This document shows positions 1 through 9,040 of a stretch of DNA of 64,000 nt, in pieces. The notes below the pieces were generated by a model that was not told the DNA's origin, did not search any database, and saw only the letters and a list, made by a program, of their open reading frames with translations. Positions within the stretch are counted from its first letter, which is position 1. Each line of letters starts with the position of its first letter. The position numbers and the translations under genes are program-made. This DNA comes from an uncultured Roseibium sp. (GTDB lineage: Bacteria; Pseudomonadota; Alphaproteobacteria; Rhizobiales; Stappiaceae), in assembly GCF_947496995.1 (NCBI RefSeq), contig NZ_CANMFD010000001.1, positions 368,692 to 432,691 of the forward strand, read 5' to 3'.

Positions 1-267
1 GTGGCATTGCTGGAAACCGAGCAGGTGTCGCTCTCCTTCGCCGAGGATGCGATTGAGGAAATTGCCTCTGTTGCGGTTGATCTGAATGCCTCGGTGGAGA
101 ACATCGGTGCCCGCCGGCTGCAGACGGTGATGGAGCGGATCCTTGACGAAATCTCCTTCACCGCTCCAGACCGTCCCGGGGAAACCATTGAGATCACCGG
201 CGAATTCGTCCGTGAAAATATCGGCGACCTCGCCAAGAACGTCGATCTTTCGAGGTTCATTCTTTAA
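1..267 (+). CDS. hslU: ATP-dependent protease ATPase subunit HslU, C-terminal part
   Basis: This is the last 88 codons of HslU (ClpY), the AAA+ unfoldase that feeds substrates to the HslV peptidase in the cytoplasm. The visible part is the C-terminal small AAA+ subdomain, with the sensor-2 region [18 protein letters not shown] and the conserved tail ending DLSRFIL, which in this family docks into HslV. The GTG at base 1 is almost certainly an internal valine, because the gene starts upstream of the window. hslV is normally just upstream. The downstream gene is unrelated. The family call is secure although only the end is visible. Confidence 0.93.
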   Translation: MALLETEQVSLSFAEDAIEEIASVAVDLNASVENIGARRLQTVMERILDEISFTAPDRPGETIEITGEFVRENIGDLAKNVDLSRFIL

Positions 268-336
268 GGGACGGGCGTATCGCCAGCGGCAATTTCGCCG
301 CTTGCGGTGCGCACGCGCTGGTGGCAGCATGCGCCA

Positions 337-831
337 ATGGTAGCTATTCGAAAAAGCAATGAGGAAGGTCACCGCCGGAAGTTCCTGGTGGTGATCGACG
401 ATACGCCGGAATGCGACCGGGCAATCGTTTACGCCGCAAAGCGTGCGGCACGCACCGGCGGCGTCGTCACGCTGGTCTATATCATCGCTCCGGGCGACTT
501 CCAGCATTGGCTGGGAGTTGAGGACATCATGCGGGCGGAAGCGCAGGAAGAAGCCGAGGCGACACTTGCCAAGGCCGCCGAGCGGGTGCGCACCGTCGCC
601 CGGACGGAACCGGAAACCGTCGTGCGCGAAGGCAACAAGGCGGATGAGATCCTGGAACTGATCGAATCGGATGCCGATATTGCAATCCTGGTGCTTGCGG
701 CAGGCACGGGATCGGAAGGCCCGGGGCCTCTTGTTTCCTCCATTGCCGGAAAATCGGGAAGTCCCTTTCCCATTCCGGTGACGATCGTGCCGGGCAACCT
801 GGATGACGATTCCATCTCGGCGCTGGCATGA
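337..831 (+). CDS. universal stress protein (UspA family)
   Basis: This is a single-domain Usp of about 164 residues with an alpha/beta nucleotide-binding-like fold, probably cytoplasmic and involved in stress survival; the ligand is unknown. The N-terminus RKFLVVIDDTPECDRAIVYAAKRAA is the typical first strand and helix with the conserved Asp. The C-terminal stretch LVLAAGTGSEGPGPLVSSI resembles the G-x2-G-x9-G(S/T) ATP loop, although the spacing is loose. The track start is GTG at 307; I prefer ATG 337, which gives MVAIRKSNEEG, but neither has a strong ribosome-binding site. The gene lies 70 bp after hslU, so co-transcription with hslVU is possible. Confidence 0.8.
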   Translation: MVAIRKSNEEGHRRKFLVVIDDTPECDRAIVYAAKRAARTGGVVTLVYIIAPGDFQHWLGVEDIMRAEAQEEAEATLAKAAERVRTVARTEPETVVREGNKADEILELIESDADIAILVLAAGTGSEGPGPLVSSIAGKSGSPFPIPVTIVPGNLDDDSISALA

Positions 832-870
832 CCGGGAAGCGGAAGCGACGAAAGATATCGGGTGGGGAAC

Positions 871-898
871 TTGATAGAACGCGATTTCTTCCTATCTA
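871..898 (+). promoter_or_regulatory. candidate sigma-70 promoter for the Nfu gene
   Basis: TTGATA at 871-876 and TATCTA at 893-898 are 16 bp apart and followed by a T-rich stretch. This resembles the alphaproteobacterial housekeeping pattern. It would give a leader of roughly 115 nt before the Nfu start. It was found by eye only. Confidence 0.35.
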
Positions 899-1020
899 GT
901 TTTTAATAGTTCCAAACTGATCGAAGATACGTTAGAAGCATTCATCGGTGTTTTGCGATGGAGAGACGCAAGGCATGACCGACAACGGGACGCGTTGAAA
1001 CAACGCGAGGACAACACAAG

Positions 1021-1578
1021 ATGTTCATTCAAACTGAAGCAACGCCGAATCCGGCGACCCTGAAGTTTCTGCCGGGCCGAGTGGTTCTGCCGGAAGGCAC
1101 CTATGACTTCCGCTCGCGGGCGGATGCCGGCGTGTCTCCCCTGGCTCAGAAGCTGTTCGATGTTCCCGGCGTTCTTGCCGTGTTTTTCGGTCACGACTTC
1201 GTGACGGTCACCAAGGACGATACCGACTGGCAGCATATGAAGCCGGCGATTCTCGGTGTCATCATGGAGCAGTTCATGTCCGGTCAGCCGGTCATGTCCT
1301 CGGGCGAAAGCGAAGACACGGAAGAAGGCGAGTTTTTCGAGGAAGGCGATTCCGAGACCGTCAACACCATCAAGGAACTCCTGGAAACGCGGGTTCGCCC
1401 CGCCGTTGCCCAGGATGGCGGCGACATCACCTTCAAGGGCTTCAAGGAAGGCATTGTTTATCTTTCGATGCGCGGCGCCTGCGCCGGTTGCCCTTCATCC
1501 ACCGCGACCCTGCAGCACGGAATTCAGAACCTTTTGCGGCATTTCGTGCCCGAGGTTGAGGAAGTTCGCCCGATCTGA
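1021..1578 (+). CDS. nfuA: NifU-like Fe-S scaffold/carrier protein (Nfu type)
   Basis: This 185-residue protein binds or transfers iron-sulfur clusters. Residues 1-95 form an Nfu N-terminal domain, starting MFIQTEATPNPATLKFLPG as in mitochondrial and alphaproteobacterial Nfu. An acidic linker (about 95-112) leads to the C-terminal NifU domain, which carries the cluster-binding CxxC at Cys154 and Cys157 in GACAGCPSS. This architecture differs from gammaproteobacterial NfuA, whose N-terminal domain is a degenerate A-type carrier. The start is supported by GAGGAC upstream. The gene stands alone, with a candidate promoter upstream and a clear terminator downstream. Confidence 0.92.
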   Translation: MFIQTEATPNPATLKFLPGRVVLPEGTYDFRSRADAGVSPLAQKLFDVPGVLAVFFGHDFVTVTKDDTDWQHMKPAILGVIMEQFMSGQPVMSSGESEDTEEGEFFEEGDSETVNTIKELLETRVRPAVAQDGGDITFKGFKEGIVYLSMRGACAGCPSSTATLQHGIQNLLRHFVPEVEEVRPI

Positions 1579-1600
1579 GCGGAATTTCTGTGTAATTTCA

Positions 1601-1632
1601 AAGGCTCGGCGCATTCGCCGGGCCTTTTTTAT
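1601..1632 (+). terminator. intrinsic terminator after the Nfu gene
   Basis: An 11-bp stem (AAGGCTCGGCG pairing with CGCCGGGCCTT, one G-T wobble) has a CATT loop and is followed by a T run. It starts 22 bp after the nfuA stop codon. Confidence 0.88.
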
Positions 1633-1667
1633 TTCAGACCCCCGATCTCTGTGGAAGGCAAGCCCCC

Positions 1668-1740
1668 CTTTGGACTTAGGTCCAAAGCGCGGCTCGACTC
1701 TGTGAGCTCACCGGGTTAGTGGCATGTGACGGCATGTGAC
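1668..1740 (+). repeat. hairpin and tandem 10-bp repeat upstream of tsaB
   Basis: A perfect 8-bp hairpin, CTTTGGAC-TTAG-GTCCAAAG, lies at 1668-1687. It is followed at 1721-1740 by two exact copies of GGCATGTGAC, placed one helical turn apart. The repeat ends 34 bp before the tsaB start, a plausible place for a promoter or regulator site. No regulator is recognised. Confidence 0.5.
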
Positions 1741-1774
1741 GTCCGCATGCCGAACGAACAACGATTGACCTGAA

Positions 1775-2452
1775 ATGCGTGTCCTGGCCATCGATACCGC
1801 ACTTGCCAATTGCGCCGCCGCTGTTCTCGACAACGGAGCCGCGACGACCTGTTACGAAGCCTGCGGCGAGGAGATTGGCCGCGGCCATGCGGAACGGCTG
1901 ATGGTCATGATCGGCGAAGTGATGGCCGAAACCTCCACGGCCTTCGTCGATCTGGACCGGATCGTTGTCACGATCGGGCCGGGAAGTTTCACCGGACTGC
2001 GTGTCGGCCTTTCCGTTGCCCGAGGGTTCGGACTGGTCCTCGGCAAGCCCGTCGTCGGTGTTACCACGCTCGCCGCCATTGCCCGGCAAGCCGCCCCCCA
2101 TGATGGAGGGCCATCGGTGCTTGTCGCGCTGACGGGCAAGGCCGACGAGGTCTACTGCCAGGAATTCACCTCTTTTGGAGCCCCGGCTGGCGAGGCCGGT
2201 GTGCGCAGCTTGAAGGATCTTGCGGCAACATTGCCGGAGGGAATAAGATTGGCCGGATCTGCGGCCGACAGCGTTGCGGAGACGCTCGCCATTCCGGGGG
2301 AGCGAATTTTGTCTCGCAGCGGTTTTCCGGCTATCCGGGAGGTGGCCGAGTTGGGGCTCGATGCGGATCCGGCGAGATCGTCGCCTTCGCCGCTGTATCT
2401 GCGGCCACCCGATGCGACGCCGCAGACCAAGGGAAGGATTGAACGGCAATGA
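1775..2452 (+). CDS. tsaB: tRNA threonylcarbamoyladenosine biosynthesis protein TsaB
   Basis: TsaB (YeaZ) is the partner of TsaD and TsaE in making t6A37 on ANN-decoding tRNAs. The 225-residue protein has an ASKHA-type N-terminus (MRVLAIDTALANCAAAV) and the diagnostic motif GPGSFTGLRVGLS near residues 68-80. The middle and C-terminal region (about 105-225) is less conserved, as is usual. Its stop overlaps the rimI start (ATGA), so the two genes are translationally coupled. The tsaB-rimI pairing is common in bacteria and supports both calls. Confidence 0.95.
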   Translation: MRVLAIDTALANCAAAVLDNGAATTCYEACGEEIGRGHAERLMVMIGEVMAETSTAFVDLDRIVVTIGPGSFTGLRVGLSVARGFGLVLGKPVVGVTTLAAIARQAAPHDGGPSVLVALTGKADEVYCQEFTSFGAPAGEAGVRSLKDLAATLPEGIRLAGSAADSVAETLAIPGERILSRSGFPAIREVAELGLDADPARSSPSPLYLRPPDATPQTKGRIERQ

Positions 2453-2937
2453 GTTTTTGGTGGTTCTGGACTCAGCCGCCTGTCGTGGAAGAGGCGCTGG
2501 ACGAGGACCTGCCGAAGATAGCCGAAATTCACGCTGCCTGCTTCGCGCACAATTGGAATGTAGACGAGCTCGGGCGGATGAAAGCCCAGGACGGGACGAC
2601 CTTCCTGGTTGCACGGCGCGCCAGTCCCTACGGGACACGGGCGCCGCTCGGGTTCCTGATCCTCAGAACGGTCGCTGACGAGGCGGAGGTCATCACCATT
2701 GCGGTGAATGCCCGCCAGCGCGGTCGCGGTATAGGCAAGAAGCTCATGGAAGCAGGCCTTTTTCGCCTCTACGCCGAGCGCTGCGAACATTTGTTTCTTG
2801 AAGTTGACGCAGCCAACGAAAGCGCCTTGCTGCTCTACCGGGGGCTCGGCTTCAAGGAGATTGGCCAGCGCAAGGGTTATTACAGCGACAGTGGCGGGGA
2901 CGGCACGGCGCTTGTCATGCGCATCGATCTTCGGTAA
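2449..2937 (+). CDS. rimI: ribosomal protein bS18-alanine N-acetyltransferase RimI
   Basis: This is a GNAT-fold acetyltransferase that uses acetyl-CoA to acetylate protein N-termini, classically that of S18. The 162-residue protein shows the acetyl-CoA P-loop RGRGIGKKLM at residues 91-100. Beta strand 4 (EVITIAVNA) precedes it, and the segment AANESALLLYRGLGFKEIGQRKGYY is typical of RimI. It overlaps tsaB by four bases. The in vivo substrate in alphaproteobacteria could be broader than S18, so the enzymatic name rests on family and context. Confidence 0.92.
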   Translation: MSFWWFWTQPPVVEEALDEDLPKIAEIHAACFAHNWNVDELGRMKAQDGTTFLVARRASPYGTRAPLGFLILRTVADEAEVITIAVNARQRGRGIGKKLMEAGLFRLYAERCEHLFLEVDAANESALLLYRGLGFKEIGQRKGYYSDSGGDGTALVMRIDLR

Positions 2938-3084
2938 GCGCTGTAGCAGGATCGACAGACCTGTCAACGGGATCGATTGAGGGTCTGATTGCTGATCGAT
3001 TTTGAAGTGGTGGAGCACCCGGTCGGCGTTCAATGGAACGCAGCAAGCTCCGACGAACATGAACTACCAGCGGGCGGCAATTCA

Positions 3085-3534
3085 ATGGCTGACGACGAGC
3101 AACTAACGCTAGCGGATATGTGTATCGCAAAAGGCATGCGCATGACCGAGCAGCGGCGGGTCATCGCCACGGTCATTGAAGAAGCCTCGGACGAGCACCC
3201 GGATGTCGAGGAGCTTTACCGCCGTTCGGTGTCGATCGATTCGAGGATTTCCATTTCAACCGTATACCGGACGGTGAAACTGTTCGAGGATGCCGGGATG
3301 ATCGAGCGTCACGACTTCAGGGACGGCCGCTCGCGCTATGAAACCGTTCCCGATGAGCACCACGACCATCTGATCGACCTGCGCAGTGGTCAGGTCATCG
3401 AATTCCGCAACGAGGACATCGAGGCCCTGCAGGAGTTCATCGCCCGCAAGCTTGGCTACAAGCTGGTCGACCACCGGCTGGAACTCTATGGCGTGCCCCT
3501 CGATCCTTCGAAGGACGAAAAGGACGATGGCTGA
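3085..3534 (+). CDS. fur: Fur family metal-dependent regulator (Fur/Mur clade)
   Basis: This 149-residue repressor has an N-terminal winged helix (RMTEQRRVIATVIEE, ISISTVYRTVKLFEDAGMI) and a C-terminal metal-binding dimerisation domain with the ligand cluster EHHDHLIDL near residues 91-99 and HRLELYG near the end. It lacks the paired CxxC zinc motifs of enteric Fur and has a single cysteine. In Hyphomicrobiales the member at this locus is often Mur, the manganese regulator, so manganese is as likely as iron. The track start at 2989 would add 32 residues with no Fur homology; ATG 3085 is preferred. The gene overlaps plsC. Confidence 0.92.
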   Translation: MADDEQLTLADMCIAKGMRMTEQRRVIATVIEEASDEHPDVEELYRRSVSIDSRISISTVYRTVKLFEDAGMIERHDFRDGRSRYETVPDEHHDHLIDLRSGQVIEFRNEDIEALQEFIARKLGYKLVDHRLELYGVPLDPSKDEKDDG

Positions 3535-4411
3535 AATCAAGGCCGTTCTCATCATTTTCATTCTGACGCTCGTCTCGTTGATCCTCATTCCGCTGCAATG
3601 GATTGCGATCCGGCTGCAGCTTCCCATGCGCAGGAAACTGCCGCAGATCTGGCACCTGATCGCCACGCGGCTTGTCGGCATCCGCATCCGCCAGATCGGC
3701 AGCCCTTCGCCCGACAGGCCTTTGCTGATCACCTCCAATCATGCCTCCTGGGTCGATATCACGGTCATCGGCTCGCTCATGCCGTTGTCCTTCATCGCCA
3801 AATCGGAGGTCTCCGGCTGGCCCATATTCGGCTTGTTGGCAAAACTGCAGCGCACGGTGTTTGTCGACCGCACAAAACGGACGCGCACAGTCGAGGTGAC
3901 CGATACGATCGCCGGCCGCATGGCGGCGGGCGATGCCATGGTGCTGTTTGCGGAAGGCACGTCCAATGACGGCAACTGCGTTCTGCCCTTCCGCTCCGCT
4001 CTTCTGGGAGCAGCTACGCGTGCGGTCGGCAACGGCGGCGGCGAGAAGGTCTGGGTTCAGCCCCTGTCGGTGGCGTATCAGGGCTTTTACGGCCTGCCGA
4101 TGGGCCGGGCACACCGTCCCCATGTCGCCTGGTACGGCGACATGGAGCTTGCAGGTCACCTGTGGGGCGTCTTCGCACGTGGAGCCTTCGACGTGATCGT
4201 GCACTGGGGAGACCCGGTTCTGGTCGACGGCGACACGGATCGCAAGGCGTTGACCCGCCAGCTGGAGAGGGAAGTCCGGGCGATGACGGTCGCTTCGCTG
4301 CTGCAAAAGCCGATTGAATACGAAGATTCCGGCGAAAGCGGCGATTCGGACGAAATCGGGCCGTTCGAGTTCTTCTCAAACGGGGAAAAACCCGGTAAAG
4401 CTGGCGTCTGA
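3527..4411 (+). CDS. plsC: 1-acyl-sn-glycerol-3-phosphate acyltransferase (PlsC family)
   Basis: This is a membrane-bound lysophospholipid acyltransferase of 294 residues, probably making phosphatidic acid. A hydrophobic segment at residues 5-28 anchors the N-terminus. The catalytic HX4D motif is NHASWVD (His72, Asp77) and the acceptor-phosphate motif is FAEGTSNDG (EGT at 143-145). A short acidic tail follows. The start ATG 3527 overlaps the fur stop, and the track's earlier start only reads through fur in another frame. An OlsA-type lyso-ornithine-lipid acyltransferase is an alternative, because these families share the same motifs. Confidence 0.85.
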   Translation: MAEIKAVLIIFILTLVSLILIPLQWIAIRLQLPMRRKLPQIWHLIATRLVGIRIRQIGSPSPDRPLLITSNHASWVDITVIGSLMPLSFIAKSEVSGWPIFGLLAKLQRTVFVDRTKRTRTVEVTDTIAGRMAAGDAMVLFAEGTSNDGNCVLPFRSALLGAATRAVGNGGGEKVWVQPLSVAYQGFYGLPMGRAHRPHVAWYGDMELAGHLWGVFARGAFDVIVHWGDPVLVDGDTDRKALTRQLEREVRAMTVASLLQKPIEYEDSGESGDSDEIGPFEFFSNGEKPGKAGV

Positions 4412-4537
4412 ATTTTACGAGTGCCGCCCGCAGCCATGCTTGAGCGGAAACAATGGGCGCGAAGGATTAAGAGATCCCGCCCGACGGCGCTTACACTCAC
4501 GACATGCCGGCCGCGTGACGCAGGCCATGAGGAGCGA

Positions 4538-6022
4538 ATGACAAGCCGCCCGGAAGCAGACCAGGAAACGACCGCATCCGCCGTTTCTCTGACAGCAGAA
4601 AAGACAGCAGCAGTGGCAGGAAACATGCGCAAGGTGTTCGTGCGCACCTACGGCTGCCAGATGAATGTTTATGACAGCGACCGCATGACCGATGTTCTGG
4701 CGCCGGAAGGGTTCCAGGCGACGGACAACATGGAAGACGCGGATCTGGTCATTCTCAACACCTGCCACATCCGCGAAAAGGCTGCCGAGAAGGTCTATTC
4801 CGAGCTTGGCCGTATCCGCAAGGTGAAGGAAGAGCGCGCCAGATCAGGCAAGGAGATGATGGTCGGCGTCGCCGGCTGCGTGGCCCAGGCGGAAGGCGAG
4901 GAGATTTCCAGGCGTGCGCCGATTGTCGATCTCGTCGTCGGCCCCCAGAGCTATCACCAGCTTCCGGCGCTGCTGGACAAGGTTCGCCAGGGCAACAAGG
5001 TCGTCGAAACCGAATTCGACATCGACGCGAAGTTCGACCACCTGTCCGCACGTGCCGAGACCCCACTGAAAAAGCGTCCTCCATCCGCCTTTCTGACGGT
5101 GCAGGAAGGCTGCGACAAGTTCTGCACCTTCTGTGTCGTGCCTTATACGCGCGGCGCGGAAGTATCCCGCTCCGTGGCGCAGATCGTGACCGAGGCGGAG
5201 CGTATGGCCGCCTCCGGTGTGCGGGAGATCACGCTGCTCGGCCAGAATGTCAACGCCTACCACGGCGTTTCGCCCGATGGTGCGACGTGGGGGCTGGGTC
5301 GTCTTCTCCGCCGGCTCTCCGAAATCGACGGTCTGGACCGGCTGCGCTACACCACCAGTCATCCGCGCGATATGGACGACGACCTCATCGACGCCCACCG
5401 GGAACTGAAAACCCTGATGCCCTATCTGCATCTGCCGGTGCAGTCCGGGTCGGACGCGATCCTCAAGGCCATGAACCGCCGGCACACACGCGACGAGTAT
5501 TTCCGTCTGATCGATCGCATCCGCGACGCGGCGCCTGGCATTGCGCTTTCCGGCGATTTCATCATCGGATTTCCGGGTGAAACGGATCGGGACTTCGACG
5601 ATACGATGGATCTGATCCGCCGCGTCGGTTACGGCTCCGCCTTTTCGTTCAAATACAGCCCTCGGCCCGGAACGCCGGGAGCGGGCATGGACGATCAGGT
5701 GCCGGAAGATGTAAAATCCGCGCGCCTGGCCGCCTTGCAGGATCTGGTGAGTGAACAGCAGAAGGCCTTCAACCTGTCCCGGCTCGGCATGACCTGCGAC
5801 GTGCTTCTGGAAAAGGTCGGCCGCAATCCAGGCCAGCTTGTCGGCAAGTCACCCTGGCTGCAGCCGGTGCAACTGGACGCTCCGGAGAATCTGATCGGCA
5901 GCATACAAGCGGTGGAAATCGTAGATACGGGATCTAATTCGCTGTTCGGACGCCTGATAGACGGGCAAGATGAAACTGACTTTCCCGGGGCCATCCCGGC
6001 TTCGGCGGCTCAGGCCGGATGA
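4538..6022 (+). CDS. miaB: tRNA-2-methylthio-N6-dimethylallyladenosine synthase MiaB
   Basis: MiaB is a radical-SAM methylthiotransferase that converts i6A37 to ms2i6A37 in tRNA. The 494-residue protein has the N-terminal UPF0004 domain with cysteines in TYGCQMN, NTCHIRE and VAGCVAQ for the auxiliary cluster. The radical-SAM motif CDKFCTFC lies in the middle, and a TRAM RNA-binding domain (about 425-490) is at the end. The start ATG 4538 has GAGGAG immediately upstream. The protein carries about 30 extra N-terminal residues before [12 protein letters not shown]. It precedes phoH-ybeY-ybeX-lnt, the same order as in many proteobacteria. Confidence 0.96.
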   Translation: MTSRPEADQETTASAVSLTAEKTAAVAGNMRKVFVRTYGCQMNVYDSDRMTDVLAPEGFQATDNMEDADLVILNTCHIREKAAEKVYSELGRIRKVKEERARSGKEMMVGVAGCVAQAEGEEISRRAPIVDLVVGPQSYHQLPALLDKVRQGNKVVETEFDIDAKFDHLSARAETPLKKRPPSAFLTVQEGCDKFCTFCVVPYTRGAEVSRSVAQIVTEAERMAASGVREITLLGQNVNAYHGVSPDGATWGLGRLLRRLSEIDGLDRLRYTTSHPRDMDDDLIDAHRELKTLMPYLHLPVQSGSDAILKAMNRRHTRDEYFRLIDRIRDAAPGIALSGDFIIGFPGETDRDFDDTMDLIRRVGYGSAFSFKYSPRPGTPGAGMDDQVPEDVKSARLAALQDLVSEQQKAFNLSRLGMTCDVLLEKVGRNPGQLVGKSPWLQPVQLDAPENLIGSIQAVEIVDTGSNSLFGRLIDGQDETDFPGAIPASAAQAG

Positions 6023-6038
6023 CTACAGGAGACGTCGT

Positions 6039-7175
6039 TTGACGCGAGACAGCCACTCTTCTCCCCGCAAGTCCACGGACCAGTCTTCTTCCGCCGCCGC
6101 GTCGGCCTCCGATATGACCCACATCGTCCTTGCTTTTGAAGACAACCGGCTGATTGGAGATCTCTTTGGTCAATTCGATCAGAACCTGGCTCTGATCGAG
6201 CAGCGGCTGGGCGTAGATGCGATCGCGCGGGGCAATCAGGTCACCCTGAAAGGCTCCCAGGCCGGGTGTGCGCAGGCGCGCACGGCGCTGGAGTCCATGT
6301 ACCAGCGGCTGCTGCAGGGGCAGGAGATCCATCCCGGCGATGTGGATGGCGCATTGCGCATGGCCGCTGCCGCGGAAGCGCAGTTGCCCCTGCCGACCCT
6401 GGAGCCGAAGTCCCGGCTGGCGTTCGCGCAGATCGCCACCCGCCGCAAGACCATCGTCGCCCGGACGCCGACGCAGGACGCCTATATCCGTGCGATGGAC
6501 CGGGCCGATCTGATTTTCGGCACCGGCCCGGCCGGCACCGGCAAGACGTTTCTGGCCGTGGCCTATGCCGCGGCGCTTCTGGAGCGCGGCGATGTCGCCC
6601 GGCTGATCCTGTCGCGCCCGGCTGTCGAAGCCGGTGAACGGCTCGGCTTCTTGCCCGGTGAAATGAAGGACAAGGTCGATCCGTACCTGCGCCCGATCTA
6701 CGACGCGCTCTATGAAATGATGCCGGCGGAAAAGGTGGACCGCGGTCTGCAGTCCGGGATGATCGAGGTCGCCCCGCTCGCCTTCATGCGCGGCCGCACC
6801 CTGTCGAACGCGGTCGTTCTGCTCGACGAGGCCCAGAACACCACGTCCATGCAGATGAAGATGTTCCTGACCCGCCTTGGTGACGGCTCCAAGATGATCG
6901 TGACCGGCGACCCCAGTCAGATCGATCTTCCACCCGGACAGAAGTCCGGTCTGCGGGAGGCTCTGGGGCTTTTGACGGACATTCGGGAAGTCTCCCATAT
7001 CCGCTTCAATGAAACGGATGTGGTCCGTCACGAACTGGTCGGCCGGATCGTCACCGCCTACGACAATGCCTCCCGTGAGGAAGCGGAGGCGCGCGAAAGG
7101 CGGTATTCCGAGCGTCGCCCTGCTGCTCCCGTCGAGGAGACAAAGCCCCGCGCCCGCGAAGCCGCGACCACCTGA
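6039..7175 (+). CDS. ybeZ: PhoH family ATPase (YbeZ)
   Basis: This PhoH-like P-loop ATPase is thought to act with YbeY in RNA or ribosome quality control. Walker A is [13 protein letters not shown] and the Walker B-like motif is [11 protein letters not shown], followed by [11 protein letters not shown]. Residues before about 110 form the N-terminal KH-like region. The likely start is TTG 6039, with AGGAGA upstream; ATG 6114 ([11 protein letters not shown]) is an alternative that would remove a Ser/Arg-rich leader of 25 residues. It lies 16 bp after miaB and 14 bp before ybeY, so one operon is likely. Confidence 0.93.
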   Translation: MTRDSHSSPRKSTDQSSSAAASASDMTHIVLAFEDNRLIGDLFGQFDQNLALIEQRLGVDAIARGNQVTLKGSQAGCAQARTALESMYQRLLQGQEIHPGDVDGALRMAAAAEAQLPLPTLEPKSRLAFAQIATRRKTIVARTPTQDAYIRAMDRADLIFGTGPAGTGKTFLAVAYAAALLERGDVARLILSRPAVEAGERLGFLPGEMKDKVDPYLRPIYDALYEMMPAEKVDRGLQSGMIEVAPLAFMRGRTLSNAVVLLDEAQNTTSMQMKMFLTRLGDGSKMIVTGDPSQIDLPPGQKSGLREALGLLTDIREVSHIRFNETDVVRHELVGRIVTAYDNASREEAEARERRYSERRPAAPVEETKPRAREAATT

Positions 7176-7189
7176 AGACTGTTGGATCC

Positions 7190-7708
7190 GTGATGCCAGG
7201 CCCGTTGCCAGATGGATTTGTGATAGATCTCGCGATAGAGGCGGGTGAATGGCCCGGGGAAGCAGACTTGTTCCGGCTGGCAGACCGGACGATTTCGGCG
7301 GCGTTTGCCGAAGCCGGTCTACAGGTGACTGAAAACACGGAAGTCTCGCTTCTTTTCACCGACGATGCCGGGATCCGCCAGTTGAACGGCAAGTGGCGGG
7401 ACAAGGACAAGGCGACGAATGTCCTGTCCTTTCCCGGCGGCAATCCGGAAGGAGACGTCTATGGACCGCTTCTGGGGGATATCGTATTCGGATACGAGAC
7501 CGTTTTGCGGGAAGCGGAAGAATTGGGAATTGAATTCGGCGATCACCTTTCCCATCTGATTGTTCATGGTTTGCTTCATCTTTTCGACTATGATCATCAG
7601 GATAATGAGGAAGCTGAGCTGATGGAGAGCCTTGAGAAAGCCATACTGGCATCTCTGGGGATCGATGACCCTTACGCGGACAGGCCCCTTGTGGCGGACA
7701 GCGGTTAA
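7190..7708 (+). CDS. ybeY: endoribonuclease YbeY
   Basis: YbeY is a zinc-dependent single-strand endoribonuclease involved in 16S rRNA maturation and ribosome quality control. The 172-residue protein shows the metal-binding signature HGLLHLFDYDH (H-x3-H-x5-H) near residues 125-135, preceded by ATNVLSFPGG. GTG 7190 and ATG 7193 are both possible starts and differ by one residue. It sits between phoH and ybeX in the conserved ybeZYX-lnt cluster, which makes the call secure. Confidence 0.96.
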   Translation: MMPGPLPDGFVIDLAIEAGEWPGEADLFRLADRTISAAFAEAGLQVTENTEVSLLFTDDAGIRQLNGKWRDKDKATNVLSFPGGNPEGDVYGPLLGDIVFGYETVLREAEELGIEFGDHLSHLIVHGLLHLFDYDHQDNEEAELMESLEKAILASLGIDDPYADRPLVADSG

Positions 7709-7744
7709 GTGGCATCATGAGGCATGTTGTTTTTGTATTGATGG

Positions 7745-8962
7745 ATGATGAACGCAGTTGAACCGCAAAGTCCGACAGGCGAGCCGAAGGCCGCCGCGTC
7801 AGGACAATCTCAGGACGGGGAAGACCCGCAACAGACCAGGCCGCAGCGATCTGCGGCCTTTCTCGAAAATCTCAAACGCGTGTTGCGCTTGGGGCGTCAG
7901 TCGTCGTCACTGCGCGAAAATCTTGAAGACGAGTTGGCGCGGGAAGGCAGCGACAATGCGTCGTTCTCTCCCGAAGAGCGCATGCTGCTCGGCAATATTC
8001 TGCGCCTTCGGGAACTGCGTGTCGACGATGTCATGATCCCGCGCGCCGATATCGAGGCGGTCGATGTGGGCACCAGCCTGAGCCGGGTGATGGAGCTGTT
8101 CCAGAAGAGTGGACACTCCCGCATGCCGGTCTACGAGGATACGCTCGACGATCCTCGCGGCATGGTGCACATCAAGGACCTGATGGCCTATATCGCCGAA
8201 CGGGCCGCGACTGCCAGGTCTGCAACTGCTGTGGACAAAAATACCGATGCAACCGACGGGGATGACCTTCCCGCCAATGGTTCGGCGCGCAACGGCCACA
8301 ACAGACCGGACCTGGATCTTTCCGGCGTGGATCTGTCGGTCACCCTCAAGGAAACCGAACTTCTGAGGGACCTGCTGTTCGCCCCGCCCTCCATGCCCGC
8401 GACCGATCTGATGGCCAAAATGCAGGCCGACCGGATCCAGATGGCGCTGGTAATAGACGAGTATGGCGGCACGGACGGGCTCGTTTCGCTGGAAGACCTG
8501 GTCGAAGAGGTCGTCGGCGACATCGAGGACGAGCACGACGAAGCCGAGGAAGCCATGTTGATCCCGGATGGTGAGGGTGTGTGGATCGCTGATCCGCGCC
8601 TGCCTCTGGAGGATATGGACGAGGCCCTCGGCACCGACCTGAACAACGGCGAAATCTCCGAGGATGTCGATACCCTGGGCGGTCTGCTCTACGTCTCGGT
8701 CGGCCGGGTTCCGGTTCGGGGCGAGTTGTTGTTCGTTCCTGTCGAGATGCCGGGATTTGAATTCGAGATCATGGATGCGGATCCGCGGCGCATCAAACGT
8801 CTGAAGATCCGACGTCGCCGCGCGGAGCCCCGCCAGCAGGAATTGCGCCGCCGCCCGAAACGCTCCGATGCACCCGTCGCCGAAGCCGGCCACGAGAAGG
8901 GCGCCGACGCGAACCGGCCGGTTGTTTCCGCGGATCCCGGGCGGCCCGACAAACTTTCCTGA
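7745..8962 (+). CDS. ybeX: CorC/HlyC family CBS-domain protein (YbeX)
   Basis: This 405-residue protein carries a tandem CBS pair (about 100-260) and a C-terminal CorC_HlyC transporter-associated domain (about 275-360, from EGVWIADPRLPLEDMDEAL). No membrane segment is visible, so it belongs to the soluble YbeX/CorC branch; links to magnesium efflux and to ribosome maturation come from other bacteria. An insert of about 45 residues with a polar, Asn/Asp-rich sequence separates the two CBS motifs, and a basic tail rich in Arg follows residue 350. The position between ybeY and lnt matches the conserved cluster. The ribosome-binding site is weak, so the start is uncertain by a few codons. Confidence 0.9.
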   Translation: MMNAVEPQSPTGEPKAAASGQSQDGEDPQQTRPQRSAAFLENLKRVLRLGRQSSSLRENLEDELAREGSDNASFSPEERMLLGNILRLRELRVDDVMIPRADIEAVDVGTSLSRVMELFQKSGHSRMPVYEDTLDDPRGMVHIKDLMAYIAERAATARSATAVDKNTDATDGDDLPANGSARNGHNRPDLDLSGVDLSVTLKETELLRDLLFAPPSMPATDLMAKMQADRIQMALVIDEYGGTDGLVSLEDLVEEVVGDIEDEHDEAEEAMLIPDGEGVWIADPRLPLEDMDEALGTDLNNGEISEDVDTLGGLLYVSVGRVPVRGELLFVPVEMPGFEFEIMDADPRRIKRLKIRRRRAEPRQQELRRRPKRSDAPVAEAGHEKGADANRPVVSADPGRPDKLS

Positions 8963-9040
8963 CCTGCCCTGAATAGGCCTTGACCGCCCTGCAGCAAGAC
9001 GACAATTCTCCTGCCCTGTGAAACAGGAGCGAAGTCACGA

